A DNA stretch of 64,000 nucleotides from Prorocentrum cordatum (Eukaryota; Sar; Dinophyceae; Prorocentrales; Prorocentraceae). This document shows positions 41,312 through 52,243 of this stretch, piece by piece (positions within the stretch are counted from its first letter, which is position 1; every line of letters starts with the position of its first letter). The notes beneath the pieces are model-generated. The model ran no database searches and was not told where the DNA came from. It saw nothing but the letters and a program-made list of their open reading frames with translations. A program made the translations under genes and the position numbers. The stretch is taken from positions 91,474-155,473 of the forward strand of contig CAUYUJ010020243.1 in the NCBI GenBank assembly GCA_963575745.1, in the 5' to 3' direction.

Positions 41312-42045
41312 TGGTCGAAAGGGCGGGCCGGGCGTTTCGCCTGAGACTTCCTCACAACGTGTGATTTTGAAGCTTAAACTTTGAACAGTTTCACTCACGG
41401 ATGGGGGGCGGCCCGCTTTCGAAATGCGGTTCTCGCATTCGCGCCGCTCACATTCGTTCTTAAAGCTTGCAACATATTCACGCATGGAGGGCGGTTCCGT
41501 TTCAGATTGTGCTTCTAGCCTTAGCGCCGCGGATGGTGGTCTTAAACGTTGCAAGAGCTCCACGGATGTAGGGCGGTTTGTTTTCAAATTGTGGTTCTCG
41601 CTTTCGCGCTGCACGCACTCGTTTCAAGTTTGCAAGAGCTTCACGGATGGAGTCAGTTTTTTTCAGAATGCGGTTCTCGCCATAGCGCCCCGCACATTCG
41701 TCTTAAGAGTCTGCAGCAGTTTCAAGAATTATCATGGCGATTGTCCCAAACATTGTTGTTTGGCACGATGTCGGAAAGTCACGGCGCAAAAGTCATGTTG
41801 ATTCGCGGTGTTGAAGGCCCAGGAACGGCGTTTTGGTACGACCCAGGATCGCCAAGACGCAACAGTAAAAGTGATTCGCGGCGCTGGCGTCCCAGAAATA
41901 GCATTTTGGCACAATTCCGAATTGTCAAACGGTTGGTTTCCAACGGGGCGTTCCTCTGAGTGACAATGAATCCGTTGAGGAACTTATGAAGAGGGAGCAT
42001 GTTTGGAGGGGTTTTTGTAATACCGTTGATGGTCCTTGGGTTTAC
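41312..42045 (-). repeat. Composite 70/77-bp repeat locus, copy 2 (inverted)
   Basis: Read on the minus strand it repeats the module order of 6975-7690. The 77-bp units (AGAGCTTCACGGATGGAG on the plus strand) lie at 41360-41730, the 70-bp units (GTTGATTCGCGGTGTTGAAG) at 41785-41915, the GTTTACATTGG edge at 42035-42045, and the GGGCGTTTCGCCTGAGACTT module at 41318-41350. Confidence 0.75.
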
Positions 42046-42049
42046 ATTG

Positions 42050-42445
42050 GTCCTCCTCCTCCTCATTCTCCCTCGCCCTCCTCCCCCTCCTCCCCCCTCG
42101 CTGTCCTCCTCTCTCCTCCTCCTCTTCCTCCTGCTCCTCTTCCCTCTTCTCCCTCCTCCCTCCTCCTCCTCCTCCTCCCCCTCCTCCTCCTCCTCCTCCT
42201 CCTCACTGGTCAGTACGCTTACGGCTGAGCTTTGTCAGGTCAAAAACCTCCTCTTCCTCCTCCTCCTCCTCCTCCTCCTCCTCCTCCTTCCTTCCTCCAC
42301 ATCATCCTTCACCCTCCCGCTCTTCCTCCTCATCCTCCTCCTCTTCCTCCTCCTCGTCCTCGTCCTCCTTTTCCTATTCCTCCTCCTCCTTTTCCTCCGC
42401 CTCCGCCTCCGCCTCTTCCTCCTCCTTCTCATCCTCCTCCTATGC
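42050..42445. repeat. CCT microsatellite
   Basis: CCT/CTC repeats split by a short unique segment (42210-42245). Confidence 0.95.
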
Positions 42446-42599
42446 TGGGAGGCAGCTGCCTCCACGCTGAAACGGGTAGCTCTAGTCCGAGCCATGCCCC
42501 GTGTGCTCTGCAGGACCTGATTCGCCTCAGGTCATTGCGTGCCTCCTGCTGCCCGCAGGTGAGCACTCTCGTCTCCTCTCGCGCAGCGGCATGGGACCG

Positions 42600-42841
42600 C
42601 GGCATGGGGTACGGCAGTGGAAAAGGCTACGGGTTTCATCGGCTGCAAGGCTTGCGGCTACAAATGGAACTGGACCAACAAGGCGGAGCGTTTCAAGTGC
42701 AAGGCCAAGCTCCTGCCGTCCATGGGAGCACCGCCGCCTTCGGCTGGAGCTTGGGCTGGGAATCGGCGGTATTCTACGGGATGGTCCAACTTCGGGCGCG
42801 GATGGGCGAAAAGGGCACCATGGCGGAAGGACGGCAGCTAG
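42600..42841 (+). pseudogene. LINE ORF1 N-terminus with CxxC zinc ribbon
   Basis: MGYGSGKGYGF in one frame changes to FIGCKACGYKWNWTNKAERF in the next after an indel near 42637. The C-x-x-C-G-x-x-W start and Gly/Lys/Tyr-rich leader resemble the RNA-binding ORF1 of this LINE group. Confidence 0.55.
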
Positions 42842-42880
42842 AAGTCTTGGAATTGGGAACGCAAGGGCGAGCATGACGAG

Positions 42881-43520
42881 GTGGCGCAGCAGGCTGACCC
42901 GCTCTCCACCACGTCCTTCATCGCGATCTTGGCGCCCCACCAGGGCGATGGCGACGAGACGGACCCCACTATCGCGGCCGCCATGGACGCGCTGCGGCGC
43001 AAGGCTCAAGCCGAACAGGCAGCCAAGACAGCATCAGCGCCACCCAAGCCACGCACGGGGGCACAGCTGCTCGGCGACGCCAACAGAGCGCCCAAGGATA
43101 TCGACCACCGCATCGGCAAGCAAAGAAAGAAGCTCGTCGATGCACAACTCTACATCGACGGCCAAGAGGAGTACATGGCCAAGCTCGAGCAGCAGCGGGT
43201 CGAGACGCTACCGCAGCAGCGGGGGGCCTTGGCGCAGGCCAACGCGCAGTCGGGCATCGAGGTGGTCAAGCCCGAGGAGAAGGCCGGCAACGGCGCGCTC
43301 AAGGTCAAGTTTGAGTTCGACGCATCGCTCTTCGAGGGCATCGAGGAGTGCGAAGTCACACCCGAAGAGATGCAAAGTATTCTGCAGTGGAAGAAAGAGC
43401 TCGATCAGTTCCGACAGGAGCAGGTGAGCGCGCTGCAGGCAAAGTTCAAGTACATCGAGGACATTCAAGAGAAAGCTAAGTTGGCAATGGCGGCCCCGAA
43501 GGAAAAAAGCGACAGGTGCA
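42881..43520 (+). pseudogene. LINE gag-like coiled-coil region
   Basis: The frame starting MAQQADPLSTTSFIAILAPH is rich in Ala, Gln, Glu and Lys, with helical stretches such as RIGKQRKKLVDAQLYIDGQE. It probably mediates ORF1 multimerisation. The frame changes at about 43520 into one reading through VDTEPKSGVAEAPTASPEAA. Confidence 0.55.
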
Positions 43521-43829
43521 AGGCGAAGTGGACACCGAGCCCAAGAGCGGGGTCGCAGAAGCTCCAACAGCATCACCAGAGGCGGCGGCGCCTGCAGCAA
43601 CTGCCACTCCACGTACTAGCAGCAGCGCAGCACCAACGGGCAACCCGCTCAAACAGGACGAGGAGAAGCAGAATATCCGCGACGCCAGCGAGGCAGCCTT
43701 GGATCAATCCAGGGCTGACGCAGGAGGCAGTGACCTGGGAAGACTGCTGCAGTTGGCGCCGTGGCTGCAGCTCCTGGGCAGACTGTTTACCGCCGCCGAG
43801 TGCACCGAGATCGCCGCGAACACGGTGCC

Positions 43830-44560
43830 CGATGCTGAGCCGCTCACTATCTGGTTCGGAAACATCACGGAAAAATGCGGGCCGCATATTCAGAATTTTG
43901 GTGGGAGGACCCAGCCGCAAAGAGTACGACTGTTTGGATTTCGTCGGGGCGCGCAGAGGGCCGATCGACATCTTGAGTATCGAGAGTTTCCTGCAGAACC
44001 AGGGTTGGGAGGCTGCGGTCACCCCTGCGGCCGCGAGCGGCAAATCTCAGCGTGGGCCATCGGCAGGCGAAGTGATCGCAGCGCGGACACATCTCCGAGC
44101 TTCATCTCTTGAGCATCGGAAAGGCAAGGTTGACGAGCAGGGCGATGCGGCGTTTGTCGGCTTCCCCCCAATGGCGCCGCACGTCGACGCGGGCAATTTC
44201 ATCCTCGCCGCGGCGCACCTTCAGCCGAAGTTGAAGTTCACTGGGAGGAATCGAAAGATTATGGCAGCCCTCGCGGCTTTCGCGGGGATGCAGAAGGATC
44301 CCTGGCTCGCACTTGCAGTTTGGAATTGTCTACCGACTGAGCTACTCGCGCCAGGCTGGATCGAGCAGATGCGGGGCGAGATTGCCGCGGGCCCCGAGGA
44401 GGTTACCTGCGACAAAGGGCAAGGGCCACTCTACGACTACGGAGTAGCCTCAGCTGGGTACAAGGGAGCGCTCACCATCACGAAGGCGTTGGCAGTACCA
44501 TGGGCTACGCATTGTGGGTCGAAGATTCAGATGGCACGCGGAAGGCTGAGGTGGCGGCGC
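43830..44560 (+). pseudogene. LINE EEP-type endonuclease with altered active site
   Basis: From about 43900 the frame reads KEYDCLDFVGARRGPIDILS, then ARTHLRASSLEHRKGKVDEQ, then LALAVWNCLPTELLAPGW and LYDYGVASAG, ending with ALAVPWATHCG. The order fits endonuclease/exonuclease/phosphatase domains of LINEs, which nick target DNA. The usual G-D-[WF]-N motif is A-V-W-N here, losing the Asp, and the final 'SDH' motif is ATH. Both changes argue that the domain is dead. Confidence 0.6.
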
Positions 44561-44561
44561 C

Positions 44562-45797
44562 GTGCCCTTGACCCCCCCCCCAGATCGTCACCTGCGACGC
44601 GAAGAGCCAAAAAGCAACGTGACCCTGAAAGCAAGAGAAGCAAGCAGAGGGGCAAGTACTTACGACGGGCGGCCTTGGAGCCAGATCTCAGAGACGGTTT
44701 CGCTTTACTTGGTCAAGATCCAGAGCCAGCGGCTCCGAACTGATCCCAGGCGAGCTGGGCGGTCTTTTCTACTTCGTCTCCTCCTGCGGCTTCGCCGCTC
44801 GCGATCACCGGCGACGCGTGTGAGTGCGCCAAATAGGGGCTGTCTAACATCGGATCCTGGCCTCGCGCCGCTCCGAACCGTCGCCGCGAACCCCGGCTGG
44901 GCCCGAGGTCCCGGGCCCCCCCCCGGCCAGGGGGCCCGACCGCCAAACAGCTCCGCTGCGCCACCAGACCACTGGCTGAAGCAGCGAGCCGCCCCGAGTC
45001 TCGGGGCCTCGGGCGCTTGCCCCAGCGAGGGCTCCTGGAGGCATCAAGTCCTTTTCCACGCCCTCTCACAAGCCTGCGGTGAACGATGGCGACCGCAGGC
45101 TTATCGGGAGCGACCTCAGATTGCGCAGCAGCTGGCAACTCCGCGCGGCAGATGGGTCACTACTCTGGAGTTCGCAGTGTTGGAACATTCGGAAGTACCA
45201 TGGTATCAGCGAGACGGCTACCGTGGCAGTGCGCAAGCGTGCGGCATCAAATGGAGGAAGAGCACAGCAGCACCAGGACGGTCTCACCTTCGCAAGCCTG
45301 CGGCGGAATGGTGGGCGATTGCCCGCATGCGCGTGGTTGCGATCAACAGCCGGGCCAAACGTAAGAAAGACCCTGCACAGTTGGCAGAGAGAACGCAAGA
45401 CTCTCAAACGCGAGTTCAGCCAGTTCATGGCGTCAGCAAGTATAAGAAGGTCGAGATCACCAACCGTTGGCAGCAGCGCGCGAACGACATTTTCAGCCCA
45501 GTCAAGCAGGAGCGTGACGACGTCATCGAGCGCACCGCTGAACTCGCAGGCGAGTCAGCGCGACGGGCACTGGCGGATGGGCGCAAGGGCTTTATTACCT
45601 GGGCGCAGGACATGTGGAAGAAGCCGCCGGGAGCATTACATCGCTGGACAAATGATGCCCCGCCTTCCCGCCTGGAGGACATGATATCGAGCGCGACAGT
45701 GGCGGACCCTGCACAGATTATGCAGCATAAGAGCGACGCACGGGCGACCAAGTGGGCAGCAACATCACAGAGGCAGGAAACATTCAAATCAGCATAA
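44562..45797 (+). pseudogene. LINE inter-domain linker ORF
   Basis: A long open frame between endonuclease and RT. The last third (SKYKKVEITNRWQQRANDIF to FITWAQDMWKKPPGALHRWT) resembles the helical pre-RT region of these polyproteins. The first part may be partly out of frame. Confidence 0.45.
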
Positions 45798-46873
45798 CAG
45801 TCATATCGTCGAAGAGCTCGGCTTGAAGAATTCCCCTGGCTCGGTTTGCAGGACTTGAACGCGACCGCGAAGCGGCTGGGGGTTAAGAAGGCTTGCGGAG
45901 TCGACGGCGCAGGCCCCCTGGACATCGAGCGGCTCCCCGGCCAAGGCAAGCTCGAGTGCCTGCACATTATTCGCGAGTCGGAACTCAACCTTATGCGGCC
46001 CCCGCAGATCCTCGGCACTATCGGCGCTATCGCAGGCAAACCAGCAGGAGGTGACCGAGTACTGGGGTTATTACCTATGACAGTGCGAATCGGATCCCGC
46101 GCGCGCTCAGGTGCAGCGGAGGCATGGGCAGCAGTTAGAGGATCACTGGGACACAGCGCTCAGAGGGTCGTCGGCTTTGAGGGCGGCGCTTTAACGTGCG
46201 ACCTTGGATGAGACGGGACAAGCCATGGGGGTCGCGCGCGCAGAACTCTTCGCCGACATGGAGCAGTTTTACGATTTTATTGATCTTGGTTGGTTGATAA
46301 ATGCTGGCATTCGTTTGGGATTTTCACCGACTACTATGGCTTTGGAGGTGGAAGCTTTCTCGGGGCCGAGGCATTTCAAGCACGCCGATTGGATTGTCCC
46401 AGAGTCGGCCCGACCTGCTCCGTAGTAGCAGGACCGGCTCAAGCACCATACTTGCAAACGTTCATGTGTTCCCTCTCCTAGATGCAGCCCAAAAACGTGT
46501 TCAGACAGCCGGGCCATGGACATGCGTCGACGACGCAGTGGGCGGAGTTGAAGGCCCCGAAGAGGTAGTGGAACAACGGATAACGGAGCTCGCGGACGAG
46601 ATTATCAAACAAGCAGCAAGCAGAAATTTCATGATTTCACTTGACAGTACTGATTGCTTCGAACCCTCAGCTAAGACGACGGTCTTGGAAACAGGTCAGC
46701 ACAGCGAGGGCTCCCAGGCAATCGCCGCGCGGCCATGGTCGACCTGGGCACCGACGTCAGCGGCGCGGGCAAGCGTTCGCGGAAAAAGGGTTAGATCACG
46801 GCAAGGGAAAGCCAATCAGCGTGCAGGCAAGATCTTTCGGCTGCGAGGCTGCGACGTATGGCCACCAGGGTAG
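45798..46873 (+). pseudogene. LINE reverse transcriptase, frameshifted
   Basis: Fingers: KKACGVDGAGPLDIERLPG and DRVLGLLPMTVRI (45846 frame). Palm motif A: ELFADMEQFYDFIDLGWLIN with its catalytic Asp (46204 frame). Motif C: WTCVDDAVGGVEG, a V-D-D box (46301 frame). Three frames are needed, and TAG/TGA stops separate the parts. Motif B is badly eroded around 46400-46440. RT would copy element RNA primed at the nicked target. Confidence 0.7.
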
Positions 46874-47718
46874 CGAAGATCGCGCAGGGCCTCTTCTCGA
46901 CGGGCGCGGCACCTCAAGCTACGTTCGGGCGCGAGGTCTGGGGGATCGCGGATCGCACCCAGTCGGATATTGCACCTTCGACGGATGGCTATGCGATCGG
47001 CTGCGGGACCAGGCCCAAGGCGATGCTTATCTACGGGCATGGCAGTGTTATAGCATCTCAAAGACCCAGGCATTTCTCTACGACGGCAGCTGCTCAGACA
47101 ATGGCTGCACCAATTGCTGCTGCACCCGGAACTTCACAAGCGAGTGCGACGAATCTGGACGCCGACGTACCGAACCCCCCAGCATGCTGGCACCAAGATG
47201 TGGCGCAAGGTTCATGGACCCGTCGCCGCTTTGCAGGTGATTTTTATCATAGCAGGGTGGAAGCCAGTTCAAGCAGCATTATGGAAGCGACCCACACCAC
47301 AAGGGGACAAATAATGGCGCTTTACCGTTTATTGATGAACACTGCGGGTGCGATGTGGGCCCGGTCGAGTGCACTCGGCTCTTGGAAGACCTTGGGGCCA
47401 ACTTGGGCGCGGCGAGGTGGAAGCAAGCGGCCACGCACCTACACGGTGAAGATTTGTGCAATGGAGGCGACATCTAGCATATCGGCAGAGAACAAAAGAG
47501 GCGCGCGGACAAGGCTGAATGGCACGATTTGGGCTCTCCACAACTTTGTCGTTACAGGTGGGCAATGGCCAAGAGTTAGGCAAATCCATGCTGGCTACGA
47601 ATGCGATTCTGACACCTGCGGTCGGTGCAAACAGGAGCCAGATACCCTTGTCCACGTATCTACACATGCCCCTGCAACAAAGGGAGCGACGCATGCGAAA
47701 AGACAGATTTTCAAGTGA
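46858..47718 (+). pseudogene. LINE post-RT connection with Cys motif
   Basis: The frame starts TRVAKIAQGLFSTGAAPQAT then FGREVWGIADRTQ, a typical post-palm segment. Near the end it carries CDSDTCGRCKQEPDTLVH, a C-x4-C-x2-C...H cluster seen in this position in LINE proteins. The middle contains low-similarity sequence. Confidence 0.55.
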
Positions 47719-47869
47719 CGAAAGCGGCAGCAGGGGTGGATGCCAAACCAGCGTTATGCTTGCGAGGCATTCCGCCGAGGGAGCTCACGCGCCCGATCGT
47801 CGCCGACATCGACAGGCAGGACTACGTCAGGTTTGGCTCCTTCGAGCAAGCGAGGCCCCTGGCAGGAAG

Positions 47870-48424
47870 CTATGCATTTTCGGAAACGGATCGGGAGGGG
47901 CTCGCGGATCAGATCCCAGGCGCAGAAGGGTCGGCACCGGGGTAGCTGCCATGAAGATGATCGATGAGGATTGGAACATGACAGCAGGCACGATGGCAGA
48001 TCTACCTGGGCGGCGCCAGACGGTGCCTAGGGCAGAGCCCATTGCTTTCGCGATTGCAATCGAAGAGACGATCGGTGATATCGTCGATGTCACGGACCAC
48101 TACCCTCTGCTCAACGCGTGGAACAAAGGCGAAGTCCGAGACCCAGGACGCGGTGGGAATGCTGATATATGGGCACGCATCATGCGAGCCATCATGGGGA
48201 ACGAGCAACATCACTTCCGCCTTTTCGTCGCCCTGATTCAGGGCGACGAAGAGGCGGAAGTGGTCAACGCGGTCTTCGCGGTGGGCAACAGCTTCCCGGA
48301 CGCGCTTGCGACGGTGGCAGCAGAGGCGCCCTGGGAGAGGGTATGTCAACCGTTGCCCCCCACGGACGAGCGGGGCGCGATCTGCGCCAAGACCGTCGAC
48401 AACCAAGCCCACAATAAAGAGTGA
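47870..48424 (+). pseudogene. LINE RNase H domain with a damaged first motif
   Basis: The frame reads GNGSGGARGSDPRRRRVGTG, then RRQTVPRAEPIAFAIAIEET (catalytic Glu) and IVDVTDHYPLLNAWNKG (catalytic Asp), ending at TGA 48422-48424. The expected T-D-G-S-G-G is split: the upstream frame gives E-T-D and the downstream frame G-S-G-G, consistent with a small deletion (about 4 bp) inside the motif near 47898. RNase H removes RNA from the cDNA hybrid. Confidence 0.7.
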
Positions 48425-48437
48425 TAAAACAAAAGTC

Positions 48438-48947
48438 ATGGCCGAGAAGTCACAGCGCGACATGGTCAAGCTAAAGAATAAGTTGCTTTGTACGGCGCGC
48501 AGACAATATGTGGCCGCGGACGCCCTGCAGGAGTTCGCGGACACGCAGTGCGAGACCACCTTTGTCACTGCCAATGAGACTGTCGATGCCGAGGGTGATC
48601 GCGCCGTGGGCAGTGGCAGGTTTCATCCGACACGCGCGGTCAGCGAATGGACGAAGTATGGCCTTTTGTTCCGTGCCAAATGCGCTGCGCACGGCTTTGC
48701 GATTGGCAAGGGTTTCAGAGAGGCGCGTGAGGAGGTCATCGCACAGAACGGCCAAGACGCGTTGAATCGCATTCGTGATGGAAGATATCCTGGCTACAGA
48801 GGCCCGCCGAAGGCCGCACTGGAAGCAGGGCGAGCCAGGCTTGGCAGGCAGATGCACGCCAGGGAACTTCTTACTTCGCATGTACCGCAACAACTTATTG
48901 GGCTACCACCACCGCCAATTGCTGAGCCACCTCCACCGCGCACATGA
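48438..48947 (+). CDS. Hypothetical 169-aa ORF after the LINE
   Basis: ATG at 48438, 13 bp after the LINE RNase H stop. The sequence starts MAEKSQRDMVKLKNKLLCTA, passes through SEWTKYGLLFRAKCAAHGFA and ends in a Pro-rich PQQLIGLPPPPIAEPPPPRT before TGA at 48945-48947. It is hydrophilic and basic, with no known domain. Its 3' end lies in the first unit of a 402-bp tandem repeat. In the second unit the codon matching this TGA is CGA (Arg), so the ORF may once have run through the repeats to 49673. It could be a third LINE ORF, a host gene or neutral sequence. Confidence 0.35.
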   Translation: MAEKSQRDMVKLKNKLLCTARRQYVAADALQEFADTQCETTFVTANETVDAEGDRAVGSGRFHPTRAVSEWTKYGLLFRAKCAAHGFAIGKGFREAREEVIAQNGQDALNRIRDGRYPGYRGPPKAALEAGRARLGRQMHARELLTSHVPQQLIGLPPPPIAEPPPPRT

Positions 48948-49684
48948 CGTCGAGTTTCGAGAAGGCTTGCAGGGCATGAAGTCGCTCAGGCACGGGGTGG
49001 GTTTCATCGAGTGGAGCAAGCTGTGGAGGCAGTTCATGCTGCAGATGGAGTTGACACAGTGCCTGGCCTGGGCGCTGTGCAGACGCCGGTGACGGATTAC
49101 GACGACCCTCAGGTGCAGCACGACTTTGAGGAAGTTTTCGGAGGAGGCGAGTCCAGAGTGCAGCGGGCTGGACAACCACAGTTACGCGCAGCAAATTCAC
49201 CCTCGACTGCATTGGCACAGCCTACTGGAGAGTACATTGAACTGGAGTTATTTCACGACGACGAGGAACTTCTTGCTCCACAAGTACCGCAGCAACAGAT
49301 TCGGCCACCACCGCCGCCATCTGCTGAGCCACCTCCTTCACGCACGCGAATTCGAGTTATGGGAGGGCCTGCAGGACATGGAGTCGCTCAAGCTAGGGGT
49401 GGAGCTTCTCGAGTGGAGCAAGTTGCGTCGCCAGTGCATCCTGCAGGTGCAGTTGAGGCAGTACGTGGCCTGGACCCAGAGCAGATGCAGATGATGGATT
49501 ACGACGGCCCTGATGCGCAGCACGACCTTGAAGATTTTTTCGGAGAGGCCGAGTCCAGATTGCAGCAGACTGGACAACCACAAGTATCCGCAGCAAGTTC
49601 ATCCTCACGGCTTTGGTTCAGCCCGCTGGAGAGTATATTGAATTGGAGTTATTTCACGACGATGAGGAGATGAACCCGTCGTCT
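48882..49684 (+). repeat. 402-bp (134-codon) tandem repeat, two units
   Basis: Unit 1 (48882-49283) and unit 2 (49284-49684) align from GTACCGCA through GAGTTATTTCACGACGA. They are exactly 402 bp apart at the start and 401 bp near the end, a one-base loss in unit 2. By hand count over the first ~110 codons, differences fall 24, 27 and 19 on codon positions 1, 2 and 3 of the Pro-rich frame. There is no third-position excess, so no evidence for purifying selection in that frame. Confidence 0.8.
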
Positions 49685-49929
49685 GCCAGCGGCGAGATAG
49701 GGCCTCCGCCTTCTGAGTCCCTAGCCGCCGCTGCCGCTTGCCCGCCCGTCGTGAACCCCGGTGCGCCCCTGACCCTGGCACTTGGGAGTGGGCCCCCACC
49801 GTGCCCAAAGGGCCGACGAGCGGCAGTGGAACTGGATGGATGAAGTGATTCCACGGGCTCGCCGTGTCGTGCAGGGGCTCCTGTGCCTGCATGAGGTGGC
49901 GGGTCTAGTGGCGTGCCTAACCTAACCTT
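49685..49929. other. Unique sequence, no supported gene
   Basis: Open frames in two phases continue from the tandem repeat (residues PPSESLAAAAACPPVV). No motif. Confidence 0.4.
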
Positions 49930-50195
49930 TTCCTTCTCCTCCTCGTCCTCCTCCTCGTCCCCCTCCTCCTTCTCCTGCTTGTCGTTCCTCCTCCTCCTCC
50001 TCCTTCTTCTCCTCCTCCTCCTCCTCCTCCTCCTCCTCCTCCTCCTCCTCCTCCTCCTCCTCCTCTTGCTCTTCCCCGTTCACCTCCTCTTCTCCACTTC
50101 CCGTTGTTCTACCTCCTCCTCCTCGTCCTCCCCCTCCTCTTTCCCCTCCTCCTCCTCCTCCTCCTCCTCCTCCTCCTCCTCCTCCTCCTCCTCGG
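49930..50195. repeat. TCC microsatellite
   Basis: CCTCCT repeats with short CTTGCTCTTCCCC interruptions. Confidence 0.95.
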
Positions 50196-50402
50196 ACAGT
50201 GTCCGCAACCGAGTGTGGCAATGTACGCACCCCGACGCTGTGCAGGCTCGGACTGAGGCTCTCGGCGACGATCCAATGCCTTGACATGCTGATGCCTTCG
50301 AAAAATGATGATCGGACGCTGTTTGACGAGCTCAAGTGAGACCGCCCTGAAAGCAGATGGCCCCCTCCCAGCTCTGACCCCGACCCCCACTTGTTCGATT
50401 CC

Positions 50403-51060
50403 CAGGGCAACGAAATCCCTTGGGGCAGTGTTGATCTTGCTGGCGCCGATGTGTGCATCGATGGTTCGGCGATGCGTCACAGCATTCGTGGACTCCCGTG
50501 CCTCTTACACTTGGGTGTTTCTGGGAGAGGGCCCCAATGAGATTCTGGCCACTGTTTGTGGCACGGTGTTGGACGCTCTCCCCCAAACGTCTCAAGCGGG
50601 GGAACATTTCGGTATGGCCCTGGTCCCCATGTTTCAGAAGTTCGGAGGGGCCCGATATGGCGACAGTATGACGCTGATCAAGTTATGTCAAAGCCCCCAC
50701 ACCCAACAAGTCTCTCATAGACACCGCTATGCAGGACTGAGGCGTGGAGCGCTTCTCCATGAGTCCGCGGGCCACGACCCGCCCATCCTCCACACACCTG
50801 CTCACCGTGATATGGAGGTACTCGACTCGTTACCAGATGCGGAGCGTCGCATCGGTCTCGGAAATTGGCATGCCGACGTCCCGGCCAAGAGAGCTCTCCT
50901 CGACCACCCCCAACCTTCCCCCCTCGAAATTCAGGAGGTGGATGCGAAGTTGAAGCAGCTTAAGGTGTTGTCCCGAGTCCTTGGTAAAGTTTTGGCGGTT
51001 TTGCTTCATGAGCGTTATGGGAGGTGCGCTGGAGGAGGTCCCAGGGCCAAGTTTTTGTAG
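50403..51060 (+). pseudogene. LINE RNase H domain, frameshifted
   Basis: The first part, VDLAGADVCIDGSAMRHS, carries the leading Asp in one frame. From about 50490 the second frame gives ASYTWVFLGEGPNEI, then GEHFGMALV (Glu), GDSMTLIKL (Asp), LHTPAHRD and IGLGNWHADVPAKRALLDH (closing His/Asp). All RNase H core elements are recognisable. The one frame change prevents a single product. Confidence 0.65.
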
Positions 51061-51262
51061 TCTGGCGGTTGGCACGCGTGGCAAGACCTTGGCGAAGGCC
51101 ACGCCCGTTGCGTTCGTTTTGTGGCCATCTGGAGAGACCCCGCCACGCGCCCTACGGTAGGATGTAAAGGAATGACTAAGACGCTCCACCAGACCCTGGA
51201 CTTATCCTTGGGACACACCATAGTTCAATGTAAAGTTTAGCAAAGACGACCAGGATAAAATC

Positions 51263-51604
51263 ATGTTCCTTTGTGTTGTTTGTGGTGCCTACACCTCTAG
51301 TATTTGCTACCTGCTGGGTAGAGAATGTGTACAACAAAAATTGCCTGGGCCGACTACTACCCTTCGTAGGATATACCAGGGCTTGCATCGTCACTACAGA
51401 GAGGAAAGATCCCGAGTCACCACCTCCAGCAGGCGAGGGGTAACGAATTTGTCATATGCCTCGACCCTCCCACCGCCAGATGAAGTGGGATCGTCCAGCA
51501 GTGCAGGAGGCCTGATACAGACCCCCCGCATGCAGGCTTTGCTTGACCGCGTCCAGGCACGTGAGAGGGCCCGTTTGGCTCTCAGCGCTGCCGACAGCAG
51601 CTAA
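51263..51604 (+). pseudogene. LINE C-terminal Cys-rich tail
   Basis: The open frame starts MFLCVVCGAYTSSICYLLGR then ECVQQKL. The C-x2-C-G-A-Y...C pattern followed by a basic 'L-R-R-I-x-x-G-L-H' segment resembles the last module of these LINE polyproteins, and the frame ends at TAA (51602-51604). It may be the intact 3' end of the coding part of the element. Confidence 0.55.
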
Positions 51605-51939
51605 TCTCTATGTTTTGTTTCCTGCGGTTTTTTGCTCCGCCTGTCGGGGTGCATAGCTGGGTTTCATCACCAACAGTTGTGCACCTATGCAGCCGCAGGC
51701 CAAAGTTTTACCGTTATATCACGCTTCGGCCTCCTGAGGACTCCAGGAGAAAAAGAATCCTCCTCCTCCTCCTCCTCCTCCTCCGCGCGGCGGCCGCCGC
51801 GCGCGGGGGGTGCGCCCCCGGCCCGCGCGGCATGGGCGTGGTTCCGCCGGTGCGCTTTTCCAGGCACGCGCGGCGTTCGCCCGCACGCAGGGTCCCCTTG
51901 GGGTCGCCTGTGCATTGCCGCGGCGGGGAGCCAAAAGTC
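51605..51939. other. LINE 3' flank, TCC run and GC-rich sequence
   Basis: A TCC run lies at 51757-51783. GC-rich sequence with GCGGCGGCCGCCGCGCGCGG follows. No gene seen. Confidence 0.5.
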
Positions 51940-52243
51940 CGACCGAGGGAGGTATAAGATCGAGGTCGGCCCGGGGAGGGTACCCTCATGTTTTTCGAGT
52001 TTGTTGGTTGTTCTTGTGCATCCTGGGGAAGGGTGCCCTCGAATGTATCTGCTGTTGGCGGGGGATAGCGACGACGGCGACGGCGGCGGCAACGACGGCG
52101 ACAGCGACGGCGACGGGGTGGGCGCTCGCCACGGGGGCTCCCTTGTGGTCGCCTGTAGCACTGCCGCGGCGGAGCCAAACAGAGGCCGGTAGTAGGGTCG
52201 GACCGAGGTTTAAGATCGAGGTCGGTTCGGGGAGTGTTCAGGA
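51940..52243. repeat. F10 dispersed repeats
   Basis: The sequence GACCGAGG, TAAGATCGAGGTCGG, GGGTACCCTC, GCATCCTGGGGAAGGGTG appears at 51940-52065, and its first part again at 52195-52240. GGCGAC repeats lie at 52068-52115. Confidence 0.65.

Larger units (their letters stand above)
42590..48424 (+). mobile_element. Nearly full-length decayed LINE retrotransposon
   Basis: In order on the plus strand: Cys-rich ORF1 start, gag-like coiled coil, EEP-type endonuclease, linker, reverse transcriptase, thumb/connection with a Cys motif, and RNase H. At least five frame changes and internal stops break it, so it cannot be active as it stands. Its GC-rich, non-repetitive composition contrasts with the microsatellites on both sides. 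The 5' boundary is set by the GYGSGKGYG-like start near 42605 and the 3' boundary by the RNase H stop. I see no poly-A tail or target duplication. Confidence 0.8.
50360..51604 (+). mobile_element. 5'-truncated second LINE (RNase H plus Cys-rich tail)
   Basis: RNase H and C-terminal Cys-rich modules are in the order expected for the 3' end of a dinoflagellate-type LINE. No RT lies upstream, only a TCC microsatellite. 5' truncation is normal for LINE insertions, and several frame changes mark it as old. Confidence 0.65.
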
